64,000 bases of DNA from Bacteroides sp. GTDB lineage: Bacteria; Bacteroidota; Bacteroidia; Bacteroidales; Muribaculaceae. The notes under the pieces are model-generated. The model was not told the DNA's origin. It searched no databases and saw only the letters and a list, made by a program, of their open reading frames with translations. This document shows positions 33,693 to 42,213 of this stretch, piece by piece. The translations under genes and the position numbers were made by a program. Location of the stretch: positions 124,001 through 188,000 of the forward strand of contig JAAVCK010000026.1 of assembly GCA_014802325.1 (NCBI GenBank), in the 5' to 3' direction. Numbering within the stretch: position 1 is the first letter of the stretch; each line of letters begins with the position of its first letter.

Positions 33693-35906
33693 ATGAATCT
33701 TTTCGTAAAAGCTGTAATAGCCTTTTCGGCACTTACGATCTCCGTGCAGCAGACCTCTGCGCAGGTATACCTTGACGATACGGCGGCAATAGAGGATAGA
33801 GTGGACGATGCACTCTCGCGCATGACCGCAGAAGAGAAAGTGGCTCTGCTTCATGCCTATGGTAAGTTTGCAAGCAGCGGCGTACCGCGCCTCGGTATCC
33901 CGCAGTTGATGATGAGCGACGGCCCTCACGGCGTACGAGCCGAGATCAACTGGAATGACTGGAAGTATGCCGGATGGACATGCGACTCCGCGACGGCATT
34001 CCCGGCCCTCACGGCTCTCGCGGCCACGTGGAATCCCGAATTGTCGGCTCTTTACGGTAAGAGTGTGGGCGAGGAGGCGCGCTATCGCGGCAAGGATGTT
34101 CTTCTGGGTCCGGGCGTGAATATCTATCGCACTCCGCTCAATGGCCGAAACTTCGAGTATATGGGCGAAGACCCGTGTCTGGCCTCGGTGATGGTAGTGC
34201 CGTACATACAGGAACTTCAGAAAAACGGCGTGGCCGCGTGTGTGAAACACTTTGCGCTCAATAATCAGGAGCAATGGCGCGGCGAAGTCGACGTCAACGT
34301 GTCGGATCGAGCGCTTTACGAGATATATTTACCTGCATTTATGGCAGCCGTGCAGCAAGGGGGAGCATGGAGCATTATGGGTGCCTACAATAAGTATCAG
34401 GGTGAACACGCTTGTCATAACCACAGGCTGCTTGTCGACATTCTGCGCGGCGAGTGGGGCTTTGACGGAGCTGTAATCACTGACTGGGGTGGGGCTCATG
34501 ATACGGGTGAGGCCGCTCTCAACGGACTTGACATAGAGATGGGTTCGTATACCAACGGCCTGACTTCGGAGAGCAAATTCGGATATGACGATTATTATCT
34601 TGCCGGACCTTATCTTGCCGGACTCCGCGACGGTATCTATCCCGACTCTACGCTTAATGCGAAAGCCGCTAATGTGCTCAGGCTCATATTCCGCACTTCG
34701 ATGAACCGCAACAAACCTTATGGTGCGCTCGCTTCCCCCGAACACTACAACGCGGCCAAGGCGATAGCCGACGAGGCCGTGGTGCTGATGAAAAACTCAG
34801 GCATCCTACCGCTCGATACTGCCGCACAAGACATGAAAATACTTGTTGTGGGTGAAAATGCTATCCGTAATCTCAATGAAGGAGGCGGATCGAGCGACCT
34901 GAAGGTAAAGGACATGTTCACTCCGCTCGAATCATTGCAAAAGCGATTTGGCAACGTGACTTATGCCAAGGGATACATTTCCGGCCGACCTCGCTACGGT
35001 AAGGAGGATATTATTCCTCAGCCTGTGCTTGACTCACTCCGCAATGAAGCAGTCGGACTCGCTCGTAAAGCCGACGTAGTGATATATATTGGCGGACTTA
35101 ATAAAAACGGATTTCAGGACTGCGAGTCGACCGATCGCCGTGAATATAATCTTCCGTGGCAGCAGGATATGTTAATAAGTGAACTGGCGGCTGCTAATCC
35201 GAATATTATTGTGGCCAATATTTCGGGCAACGCATACGCCATGCCCTGGCTTGACCAAGTGCCCGCGGTGGTTCAGAGCTGGTATCTCGGGACTATGATC
35301 GGTGAATCGATGGCCGACGTGCTTACCGGTAAGGTCAACCCTTCGGGTCACCTTCCATTCTCGTTTCCTGCGCGTCTTGAAGATCTCCGCGCTCACTCGG
35401 CCGGTGCTATATCGTATCCCGGAGTGACGGATGCCGATGGTTCCAATCCGCGTCAGGAATACACAGACGATATATTTGTAGGCTATCGCGGACTTGAGCG
35501 TGATTCCATCAGTCCGCTCATGCCTTTCGGCCACGGACTGAGCTATACGACGTTTGAGTTCGGCGAGCCCTCGCTTTCGCAATCAGTACTGACCGAAGGT
35601 GGTAATGTCACACTGACTGTCCCGGTGAGCAATATTGGCCGACGGGCAGGAGCTGAAGTAGTGCAGGTGTATGTCGCTGACGGTCATTCCTCAGTGCCTC
35701 GGCCTGTGAAAGAACTGAAGGCATTCAGCAAGGTATATCTCAATCCGGGTCAGACTAAAACCCTGCATTTTGATATTGACCCGTCGATGCTCGCATATTT
35801 CGACGAATCCACACATTCATGGAAAGTAGAGCCCGGTCGCTTTGATCTCCTGATCGGTAGCTCGTCAACCGATATCCGTGCAACCCTTCCGTTGAATTAT
35901 CGCTGA
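33693..35906 (+). CDS. GH3 beta-glucosidase-like enzyme
   Basis: 737 residues with a signal peptide (cleavage near TSAQV, about 24). N-terminal barrel with LMMSDGPHGVRAE and KHFALNNQE. The nucleophile is Asp264 in VITDWGGAHD. The alpha/beta sandwich domain contains NLNEGGGSSDL, and a fibronectin type III-like domain ends the protein (VPVSNIGRRAGAEVVQVYV). It should remove beta-linked glucose from oligosaccharides made accessible by the upstream GH31. Operon spacing is three bases. Confidence 0.92.
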   Translation: MNLFVKAVIAFSALTISVQQTSAQVYLDDTAAIEDRVDDALSRMTAEEKVALLHAYGKFASSGVPRLGIPQLMMSDGPHGVRAEINWNDWKYAGWTCDSATAFPALTALAATWNPELSALYGKSVGEEARYRGKDVLLGPGVNIYRTPLNGRNFEYMGEDPCLASVMVVPYIQELQKNGVAACVKHFALNNQEQWRGEVDVNVSDRALYEIYLPAFMAAVQQGGAWSIMGAYNKYQGEHACHNHRLLVDILRGEWGFDGAVITDWGGAHDTGEAALNGLDIEMGSYTNGLTSESKFGYDDYYLAGPYLAGLRDGIYPDSTLNAKAANVLRLIFRTSMNRNKPYGALASPEHYNAAKAIADEAVVLMKNSGILPLDTAAQDMKILVVGENAIRNLNEGGGSSDLKVKDMFTPLESLQKRFGNVTYAKGYISGRPRYGKEDIIPQPVLDSLRNEAVGLARKADVVIYIGGLNKNGFQDCESTDRREYNLPWQQDMLISELAAANPNIIVANISGNAYAMPWLDQVPAVVQSWYLGTMIGESMADVLTGKVNPSGHLPFSFPARLEDLRAHSAGAISYPGVTDADGSNPRQEYTDDIFVGYRGLERDSISPLMPFGHGLSYTTFEFGEPSLSQSVLTEGGNVTLTVPVSNIGRRAGAEVVQVYVADGHSSVPRPVKELKAFSKVYLNPGQTKTLHFDIDPSMLAYFDESTHSWKVEPGRFDLLIGSSSTDIRATLPLNYR

Positions 35907-35954
35907 GAAATTGCGGTAATGCTCCGCCGGGTTCGCTTGTTTAGATAATAGTAG

Positions 35955-35976
35955 GGGGCGTTCCTCAGGACGCCCC
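35955..35976 (+). terminator. Hairpin after the GH3 gene
   Basis: GGGGCGT/ACGCCCC stem with an 8-base loop, 48 bases after the GH3 stop. A following A/T-rich stretch contains only a few T, so termination may be inefficient. Confidence 0.5.
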
Positions 35977-35987
35977 GGCAGAGCAAA
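35964..35987 (+). repeat. 24-bp direct repeat, copy 1
   Basis: CTCAGGACGCCCCGGCAGAG followed by CAAA; identical to 39139-39162. The two copies flank the BspA-like gene and its palindromic surroundings at a distance of about 3.2 kb. Confidence 0.9.
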
Positions 35988-36057
35988 ATTGTAATTTTAT
36001 ACCGAAAATACCTACAGATGCCGCAATAACCACCGCGATAGATGCCCGCCGCAACCA

Positions 36058-36300
36058 CGCCCGCTAAGGGCGTAATAAATTCGTAGCACCACACACCGGA
36101 GCCTGCGGAGGTGTGTGGTGGAATATGACAAACGGCAAAAAAACGTGTGCGGTGAGCACACGGGTGAAACGGTTATGCCAGCAATCCTCTCCCCCGCGTC
36201 CTGACCGGACGCGATATCATGGCGAAACGATATCACACCACACACCTCCGCAAGCTTCTGTGTATGGTGCTACTAATGTGCAATGCCCTGACCGGGCATT
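36058..36300. repeat. Cluster of palindromic repeats in the GH3-BspA intergenic region
   Basis: The gene-free interval 35907-36423 is packed with stems: 36058-36072 (CGCCC/GGGCG), 36087-36120 (11-bp perfect stem), 36144-36162 (CGTGTGC/GCACACG), 36195-36213 (CGCGTCC/GGACGCG, loop TGACC) and 36282-36300 (AATGCCC/GGGCATT, same loop TGACC). In addition, 36083-36120 recurs inverted at 36236-36273 with 34 of 38 bases identical. This looks like a REP/BIME-type array; short frames across it are not credible genes. Confidence 0.8.
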
Positions 36301-36354
36301 TTATTATCGCCATATATTCTCACCAACGATACATCCCAAATCCAACTAAAAATC

Positions 36355-36387
36355 GTCGGCCACGCGGGATCACTCCGGGTGGCCGAC
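36355..36387 (-). terminator. Intrinsic terminator of the BspA-like gene
   Basis: Perfect 9-bp stem GTCGGCCAC/GTGGCCGAC with a 15-base loop, 37 bases beyond the stop codon, followed on the minus strand by GATTTTTAG. Confidence 0.8.
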
Positions 36388-36423
36388 TAAGGTATGCTTG
36401 TTATATAGGAGTTAAGTACTGGT

Positions 36424-38574
36424 TTACAGTGAGATTTTGATACTCTTGCCGTGGGTTACTACGATATATATGCCGCGTGCGAGACCTTTGATGCGTCCCC
36501 CATCGGTGCGGGCGGCAAGCTTGCCGTCGGCAGTGTAGATTTCGGCTGCGCTGGAGGTCACGATCTCTCCGTTGATGACCTTGACTGCATTATTTTCGCC
36601 ATATACGAAGGTTATGCCTGTGGTGGGTGCAGATACTATCACCGCGCACTCGGCCTTGACATCGCCACATGTTGCGGTGATGGTCGCTTCACCTTCGGCC
36701 ACGGCTGTCACGAGACCGTTTTCTACGGTTGCAACAGCATCATCACTTGAATTCCATGTGACGGTAGGGTCGGTAACACCTTCGGGAGAAACGGTTGCGG
36801 TGAGTTCCACGGTGTCGCCTATGGTAAGCTTTTCAGATTCGGAGCTGAGAGTTATACCCTCGGCCGGTATGACCTTCTTGGAAACAGTCACAGCGCACTC
36901 GGCCTTGACATCGCCACAGGCGGCAGTGATCGTGGCTTCACCTTCAGCTACAGCAGTGACGAAACCGTTCTCATCCACCGTGACTACCGCAACGTTGCTC
37001 GAAGTCCAGGTCACCGTTTTGTCGGTCGTAGTTTCTGGTATAACTGTTGCCGTGAGAGTCTCGGTGTCACCCTCGGTGAGTTCCAGCGTGTCGTGATCAA
37101 GCGTGACTCCCTCGGCGGCAATAGGTTTGACTGTCACTACGCAGGTTGCGGTCAGACCATTATGGCTTGTCGCAGTAATTGTTGCGGTTCCTACGGCTAA
37201 TGCTGTGACGTTACCTTCGCTATCTACGGTAACAATGGCCTCGTCGCTCGACGACCATGTAACCGTCTTGTCGGTCGTATTCTCAGGCTCAATGATAGCG
37301 TCAAGCTCATTGCTTGCGCCCACGAACAGATCCATCTCGGTGACGCTCATCTCAAGGCCGGTAGCTACGACCGGAATCACCGTCACCTTACACTCGGCCT
37401 TTACACCATTTGATGCGGTAGCTGTGACGATAGTTTCGCCTACGGTCACGGCTGTCACCGTGCCTTCTTCATCCACAGTGGCAACTTCTTCGTTGGCCGA
37501 GCTCCAAGTGATAGTCTTATCCGCCGCATCCTCGGGCGATATGGTGGCGGTAAGTTTATCGGTAGCCCCGAGATGAATGGTAAACTCGGTAGAATTGAGG
37601 GTGATTTCCTTTACAGGTATCGGTAATACGGTTACTTCGTACTCTTCTGTCAAGCCATTGTCATTTATAGCCTTGATAGTCGCTGTGCCTGACTTGACAC
37701 CGGTGACCTCTCCGATAGTATTTACTGTAGCGATGCTTTTGTCGCTACTTGCCCAGGTGAGATATTGAATCAAAGCATCTTCGGGAGTGGCAGTTGCAGT
37801 GAGTTGGATCTTACTCCCGGCAGCCACTGCGTTAGGGCCGGTAATTTCAAGTCCGGTAGCAGGAACATATTCAAGTAATTGAAAATTACTCCACGGCTCC
37901 ACATTTTCAAATGCTTCTATCGCTCCTTGGGGAATTACCAAAGTACATTGTTCAAAAAGATAATCCGGAAAGACATTTTGATTAAAACTATGAGGGGTGT
38001 CAGTTAAATAAAAGATATATTCGAGAGAAGTGCATTTTTCAAAAGTGTAATTAGTATAAGCTACTATATTTGATATTTGTGGCGGCAGGGTAACTGTTTT
38101 TAAAGAAGTATCTGACTCGAACATCCACGCGCCCAGGGATTCAGCCCCTTCGATTTTAGCATTTTGTAAATTTGTACAATATGCTAAAGCTCTAGAACCA
38201 AGAGTCTGTACTGATGAAGGGATAACAACCGATAAAAGAGACCGACTATGAGAGAGACCAAAGGTCCCAATAGTGGTGACTGTTTGAGGAATTTCAATTG
38301 AGGTGATTGAGCTATTTCTTAGAGAATATTGGCCGATCTCAGTTAATGTGTATTCTTCGTTTTCATAAATAGGATGCGATGGTAATATAAGGTCTCCGAT
38401 TAGATGAGAATGAGGAGCTACTCTAATAGATCCTTCTTTCGTCTTGCAAGTCTTAGCATCTTCATCAATAATGGTGTAGGTAAGTGTCTGACCTTCGTAC
38501 TCATATTCAAAATCTACGGCTAATGTCGGGAGCGCCAACATCGCTCCCATTATTGACAATAAGATATGTTTCAT
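36424..38574 (-). CDS. BspA-like leucine-rich-repeat surface protein with six bacterial Ig-like domains
   Basis: 716 residues from the ATG before a signal peptide (MKHILLSIMGAMLALPTLAV); an upstream ATG adds 16 unlikely residues. After the signal comes a BspA-type LRR block (about 25-235; YTLTEIGQYSLRNSSITSIEIP, LQNAKIEGAESLGAWMF in parts). Five to six Big_2 Ig-like repeats of about 80 residues follow, each with a VTWSS(S/N)..VATVDE core and a G.ATITAT end. A C-terminal module (AEIYTADGKLAARTDGG, RGIYIV) resembles type 9 secretion tails but is not a confident match. The protein is likely displayed on the cell surface and may bind host or matrix ligands. Confidence 0.87.
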   Translation of the reverse strand: MKHILLSIMGAMLALPTLAVDFEYEYEGQTLTYTIIDEDAKTCKTKEGSIRVAPHSHLIGDLILPSHPIYENEEYTLTEIGQYSLRNSSITSIEIPQTVTTIGTFGLSHSRSLLSVVIPSSVQTLGSRALAYCTNLQNAKIEGAESLGAWMFESDTSLKTVTLPPQISNIVAYTNYTFEKCTSLEYIFYLTDTPHSFNQNVFPDYLFEQCTLVIPQGAIEAFENVEPWSNFQLLEYVPATGLEITGPNAVAAGSKIQLTATATPEDALIQYLTWASSDKSIATVNTIGEVTGVKSGTATIKAINDNGLTEEYEVTVLPIPVKEITLNSTEFTIHLGATDKLTATISPEDAADKTITWSSANEEVATVDEEGTVTAVTVGETIVTATASNGVKAECKVTVIPVVATGLEMSVTEMDLFVGASNELDAIIEPENTTDKTVTWSSSDEAIVTVDSEGNVTALAVGTATITATSHNGLTATCVVTVKPIAAEGVTLDHDTLELTEGDTETLTATVIPETTTDKTVTWTSSNVAVVTVDENGFVTAVAEGEATITAACGDVKAECAVTVSKKVIPAEGITLSSESEKLTIGDTVELTATVSPEGVTDPTVTWNSSDDAVATVENGLVTAVAEGEATITATCGDVKAECAVIVSAPTTGITFVYGENNAVKVINGEIVTSSAAEIYTADGKLAARTDGGRIKGLARGIYIVVTHGKSIKISL

Positions 38575-38782
38575 GTGACGATTAAATTTAGAGGCGTAGC
38601 TCAATTCGTTCCGTGGCGGCATACACTTTAGCGCGCATTAAAGTCGTAGCCGGCTCGGTCTCTCTTTGAGTTTCAGCTATTAAAAAACATGAGCCGCGGT
38701 CATCCCCTCGTTGGCTTTTTAAAGTTACTAATAAAAAGAAAAAGCGTAGGAATCTGTATCTGTTACCGTCCTACTGCTTGAG

Positions 38783-38958
38783 GCTTCTCGCATTGCCCAT
38801 TAGATGTCGGACGGCAACGCAGAAGCCCACGCCAGTATATGCAATCAAAGCTTCGGGCAGCTATTTCTCACGAAATAATTCGCTCGTTGCATGATAATTA
38901 CATACCCACGGGCATCTACCGTTGCTCCTCCTTGACATCTAATGAAAAGTTTGCGAGA
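38783..38958. repeat. Structured, imperfect inverted repeat upstream of the BspA-like gene
   Basis: Within the gene-free interval 38575-39374 the arm 38786-38828 is matched in inverted orientation by about 38900-38958, including a perfect 11-base core (CATTAGATGTC at 38798-38808, its complement at 38934-38944) and TCTCGC/GCGAGA ends. A smaller stem-loop, GCTTCT...TTGCC/GGCAA...AGAAGC, lies at 38783-38826. It may be a structured leader RNA or the remnant of a repeated element. No tRNA, tmRNA or other known RNA was recognised here. Confidence 0.5.
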
Positions 38959-39138
38959 AATTTCAAGCAGTCAAGAATCAGCGCGGATAAACGCTTCATA
39001 ATAATACTATTGCAATCCCACCCGCATTACCCATGACCGGGCTTCTGCAGATCGGTCTGCGGCAGCAAAATTATGCAATAATTTCTAAATTCACAATAGT
39101 GAGATGAAATTTTAATGTAGTGACCAATATAGGGTGAT

Positions 39139-39162
39139 CTCAGGACGCCCCGGCAGAGCAAA
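39139..39162 (+). repeat. 24-bp direct repeat, copy 2
   Basis: Identical to 35964-35987. Here only one arm of the hairpin seen at copy 1 is retained. The bases after both copies end in TAATTT, suggesting a slightly longer common origin. Confidence 0.9.
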
Positions 39163-39310
39163 GAGTTAATTTTAGAGAGTAGCGGAATGTGCATAAATAC
39201 TGAACTGGTGGTCCCAATCCACTGTCGTCGCGACAAGGTGATAAGTGTATACCATTTTCAATCTCTATTCTCCATTCTCTTTTTTCAATTCTAAATTATA
39301 AAAGAAGAAA

Positions 39311-39346
39311 GCAGGAGATACTCTTCCGGGGGTGAGTATCTCCTGC
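39311..39346 (-). terminator. Intrinsic terminator of pgk
   Basis: Perfect 13-bp stem (39311-39323 with 39334-39346), 10-base loop, followed on the minus strand by TTTCTTCTTTTA, 28 bases past the pgk stop. Confidence 0.88.
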
Positions 39347-39374
39347 TTGAGGATATTGCGTGAGTAATCAGTGA

Positions 39375-40631
39375 TTACTTCTTGCTGCCGCGGATAGCTG
39401 CGATACCGGGGAGCTCTTTGCCTTCGATAGCTTCGAGGAGAGCACCGCCACCGGTAGATACGTAAGATACCTTGTCGGCAAGACCGAACTTGTTGATGCA
39501 AGCTACCGAGTCACCACCACCGATGAGCGAGAAAGCGCCGTTTTCGGTAGCTTCCACGATAGCGTCGGCGATAGCGCGCGAACCACCGGTGAAAGTGTCG
39601 AACTCAAATACACCGGCAGGACCGTTCCAGAGGATAGTCTTGGCGTTTTTAATCACATCGGCGAAAGCCTTGCGCGATTCGGGACCTGCATCCATACCTT
39701 CCCAGCCTTCGGGAATTTCCATTACCGAGCAGATCTGAGTGTTGCATCCGTCCTTGAAGTCATCGCCGGCCACGCAGTCAGTGCCGAGCACGAGGTTGAC
39801 GCCCTTCTGCTTAGCCTTTTCGATAATATCGAGAGCGAGATCGAGCTTGTCTTCCTCGCAGATAGAGTTACCGATATTTCCGCCGAGAGCCTTGGCGAAA
39901 GTATAGGTCATACCGCCGCAGAGGATGAGGTTGTCAACCTTTTCCATAAGGTTTTCGATGATGCCGATTTTGGTGGAAACTTTCGAGCCACCCATGATAG
40001 CGGTGAAGGGGCGCTTGATGTCGCTGAGGATATTGTCAACGGCATTTACTTCTTTTTCCATGAGGTAGCCGAGCATCTTGTTGTCAGCGTCGAAGTAATC
40101 TGCGATTACAGCAGTTGAAGCGTGACGGCGGTGTGCAGTACCGAAAGCGTCGTTGACATATACATCGGCATACGAAGCGAGTGTCTTTGCAAATTCCTTC
40201 TGACGCTCTTTCATCTCTTTCTTGGCAGCGTCGTAAGCGGGATCTTCCTTGTCGATACCTACGGGCTTACCCTCTTCTTCGGGGTAGAAGCGGAGGTTTT
40301 CGAGCAGGAGCACCTGACCGGGCTTGAGAGCCTTGGCCTGGTCGGCAGCCTTACCGCAATCTTCGGCAAATTCCACATCCGTGCCGAGAGCCTTTGCTAC
40401 GGCATCCTTGATCTGGCTGAGAGAGAATTTGGGGTTAACCTTGCCTTTGGGCTTACCCATGTGGCTCATGATGATGAGCGAGCCGCCGTCGTTGAGAATC
40501 TTCTTGAGGGTGGGGAGGGCACCGCGGATGCGGGTATCGTCGGTGATATTACCGTTTTCGTCCAGGGGCACATTGAAGTCTACGCGGACGATTGCCTTTT
40601 TACCGGCAAAATTGTACTGATCGATAGTCAT
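39375..40631 (-). CDS. pgk: Phosphoglycerate kinase
   Basis: 418 residues from the ATG at 40631. [12 protein letters not shown] (substrate binding), [37 protein letters not shown], the hinge [11 protein letters not shown] and the nucleotide loop [13 protein letters not shown] are all present. It catalyses the ATP-forming step of glycolysis. A longer frame to 40670 is excluded because that ATG coincides with the promoter -7 box. Codon use is strongly biased, as expected for an abundant enzyme. It stands as its own transcription unit with a clear promoter and terminator. Confidence 0.97.
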   Translation of the reverse strand: MTIDQYNFAGKKAIVRVDFNVPLDENGNITDDTRIRGALPTLKKILNDGGSLIIMSHMGKPKGKVNPKFSLSQIKDAVAKALGTDVEFAEDCGKAADQAKALKPGQVLLLENLRFYPEEEGKPVGIDKEDPAYDAAKKEMKERQKEFAKTLASYADVYVNDAFGTAHRRHASTAVIADYFDADNKMLGYLMEKEVNAVDNILSDIKRPFTAIMGGSKVSTKIGIIENLMEKVDNLILCGGMTYTFAKALGGNIGNSICEEDKLDLALDIIEKAKQKGVNLVLGTDCVAGDDFKDGCNTQICSVMEIPEGWEGMDAGPESRKAFADVIKNAKTILWNGPAGVFEFDTFTGGSRAIADAIVEATENGAFSLIGGGDSVACINKFGLADKVSYVSTGGGALLEAIEGKELPGIAAIRGSKK

Positions 40632-40667
40632 TGATGATTGTATTTTAGTTATTGGAATTTCTATCCG

Positions 40668-40698
40668 CAAAATTAGCGAAAAATTTCTTTATTCCAAA
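40668..40698 (-). promoter_or_regulatory. Promoter of pgk (TTTG-N19-TAATTTTG)
   Basis: On the minus strand TTTG (40695-40698), 19 bases, then TAATTTTG (40668-40675): a full match to the Bacteroidetes consensus. The predicted start lies near 40661, giving a leader of about 30 bases to the ATG at 40631. Confidence 0.88.
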
Positions 40699-40781
40699 AA
40701 TATTATTGCTCACTTAAGTGGCGATTTCATCGGATTAAGTTTTTTTTAATGATGAAGAGGCGGGCAATGCGAAATTCTGTG

Positions 40782-40789
40782 TAATTTTG
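40782..40789 (+). promoter_or_regulatory. -7 box (TAATTTTG) for the MATE-oxidoreductase pair
   Basis: TAnnTTTG, 16 bases before the MATE start codon. Confidence 0.6.
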
Positions 40790-40805
40790 TAAAAATTTTG
40801 TTTTT

Positions 40806-42212
40806 ATGTCATCTGTTCCCTCCGAAAATAAGCCTGTCCCTGCGGCTGCCGGTTCTACTGAGAATCTCGGTGTCAGTTCGATAGGTAAGTTGCTCACACA
40901 GTATTCGGTGCCGGCTATCATAGCAGCCGTGGCCACGTCGCTCTACAATATTGTCGACTCGATATTCATAGGCCGCGGTGTAGGCGCTATGGCCATAGCA
41001 GGTCTGGCCATTACATTTCCGCTGATGAATCTCGTAGTGGCCTTCTGTACGCTCATAGCGGTGGGAGGTGCCACTATCAGCTCGATATTCCTGGGCCAGA
41101 AAAACTATTCGCGTGCCACTGATGTGGTGAATAATGTAATGACTCTGTGTCTGATCCACTCGTTGATATTCGGAGGTATAACATATATATTTCTCGACGA
41201 TATACTGATATTTTTCGGCGCCACTAAGGAGACTATACCCTACGCGCGCGAATTTATGCAGGTCATACTGATGGGCACGCCTATCAGCTATGTGTTTATC
41301 GGTCTTAACAACCTCATGCGTGCCACCGGTTATCCTCGCAAGGCTATGATATCGGCGCTTATGTCGGTGGTGGTCAACGTGATATTGGCACCTCTGTTCA
41401 TATTTAAGTTTGACTGGGGTATTAAGGGAGCCGCCACGGCCACTATTTGCGGTCAGAGTGTGGCATTCGTGTGGGTGCTCTGTCACTTCCTTTCCGATAA
41501 AAGTTCCATTCATTTCAAGCGTGACAACAAGTGGCTCACCGGGGCTATCATAAAGCGAATCTATGCGATAGGTCTTTCGCCGTTTCTTATGAATGTGACG
41601 GCGTGTGTGGTGGTCATTTTCATCAACCATGCGCTACTCAACTACGGAGGCACCGACGGCAACCTTGCAGTCGGCGCTTATGGAATAGTCAACCGCACCA
41701 CGATGTTTTTCGTCATGATAGTGTTTGGCGTCACGCAGGGTATGCAACCAATCCTCGGCTACAACTACGGCGCGCATAATTTCGACCGTGTAAAGAAGAC
41801 ACTGCGCTTCGGCATATGGCTCGGAGTGGGAATCACCTCATGCGGCTGGCTAATCACCGAACTTATGCCCGATACCGTAAGCTCGCTCTTCACTATCGAC
41901 TCGCAGCTCATAGCAATAGCGCGCTCAGGATTCAGGATATACTTCATAGCGTATCCGGTGGTGGGATGCCAGATTGTGATACAGAACTTTTTTCAGAGCG
42001 TCGGCAAGCCCAAGGTGTCGATATTCCTCTCGCTTACACGTCAGCTGCTGTTTCTCATACCGTTTCTCATCTTCCTGCCCCGCATCTACGGCATCGACGG
42101 TGTGTGGGCTTCGATGGCGGCGAGCGACTTCATAGCGTTTGTGTTTGCTGTGGTGACACTTTGGATTTCGATGCGCAATACTGACCGTAAAATCCGCGAA
42201 GGACTACTCTGA
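40806..42212 (+). CDS. MATE-family efflux transporter
   Basis: 468 residues with 12 hydrophobic segments. It opens with a Pro/Ala-rich 25-residue cytoplasmic stretch, then GKLLTQYSVPAIIAAVATSLYNIVDSIFIG (in parts), the normal MATE start; the second half repeats the pattern (NRTTMFFVMIVFGVTQGMQPILGYN in parts). It exports cationic compounds or drugs using a Na+ or H+ gradient. The FAD oxidoreductase gene starts one base after its stop, so they form an operon. Confidence 0.93.
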   Translation: MSSVPSENKPVPAAAGSTENLGVSSIGKLLTQYSVPAIIAAVATSLYNIVDSIFIGRGVGAMAIAGLAITFPLMNLVVAFCTLIAVGGATISSIFLGQKNYSRATDVVNNVMTLCLIHSLIFGGITYIFLDDILIFFGATKETIPYAREFMQVILMGTPISYVFIGLNNLMRATGYPRKAMISALMSVVVNVILAPLFIFKFDWGIKGAATATICGQSVAFVWVLCHFLSDKSSIHFKRDNKWLTGAIIKRIYAIGLSPFLMNVTACVVVIFINHALLNYGGTDGNLAVGAYGIVNRTTMFFVMIVFGVTQGMQPILGYNYGAHNFDRVKKTLRFGIWLGVGITSCGWLITELMPDTVSSLFTIDSQLIAIARSGFRIYFIAYPVVGCQIVIQNFFQSVGKPKVSIFLSLTRQLLFLIPFLIFLPRIYGIDGVWASMAASDFIAFVFAVVTLWISMRNTDRKIREGLL

Positions 42213-42213
42213 T

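Noticed and set aside
36012-36440. Several short frames in the palindrome-rich region after the GH3 gene
   Set aside because: They are made of the repeat units themselves and have no protein-like composition or start context.
36640-37560. DNA repeats in the BspA-like gene as a mobile or CRISPR repeat
   Set aside because: They are in frame and encode Ig-like domains, so they are protein repeats.
38575-39240. A possible tmRNA, RNase P RNA or tRNA in the gap before the BspA-like gene
   Set aside because: I looked for known conserved core motifs and CCA-ended cloverleafs on both strands and found none; the pairing seen is better described as an inverted repeat.
40632-40670. A 13-residue N-terminal extension of phosphoglycerate kinase
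   Set aside because: Its ATG falls in the -7 promoter box, upstream of the expected transcription start.
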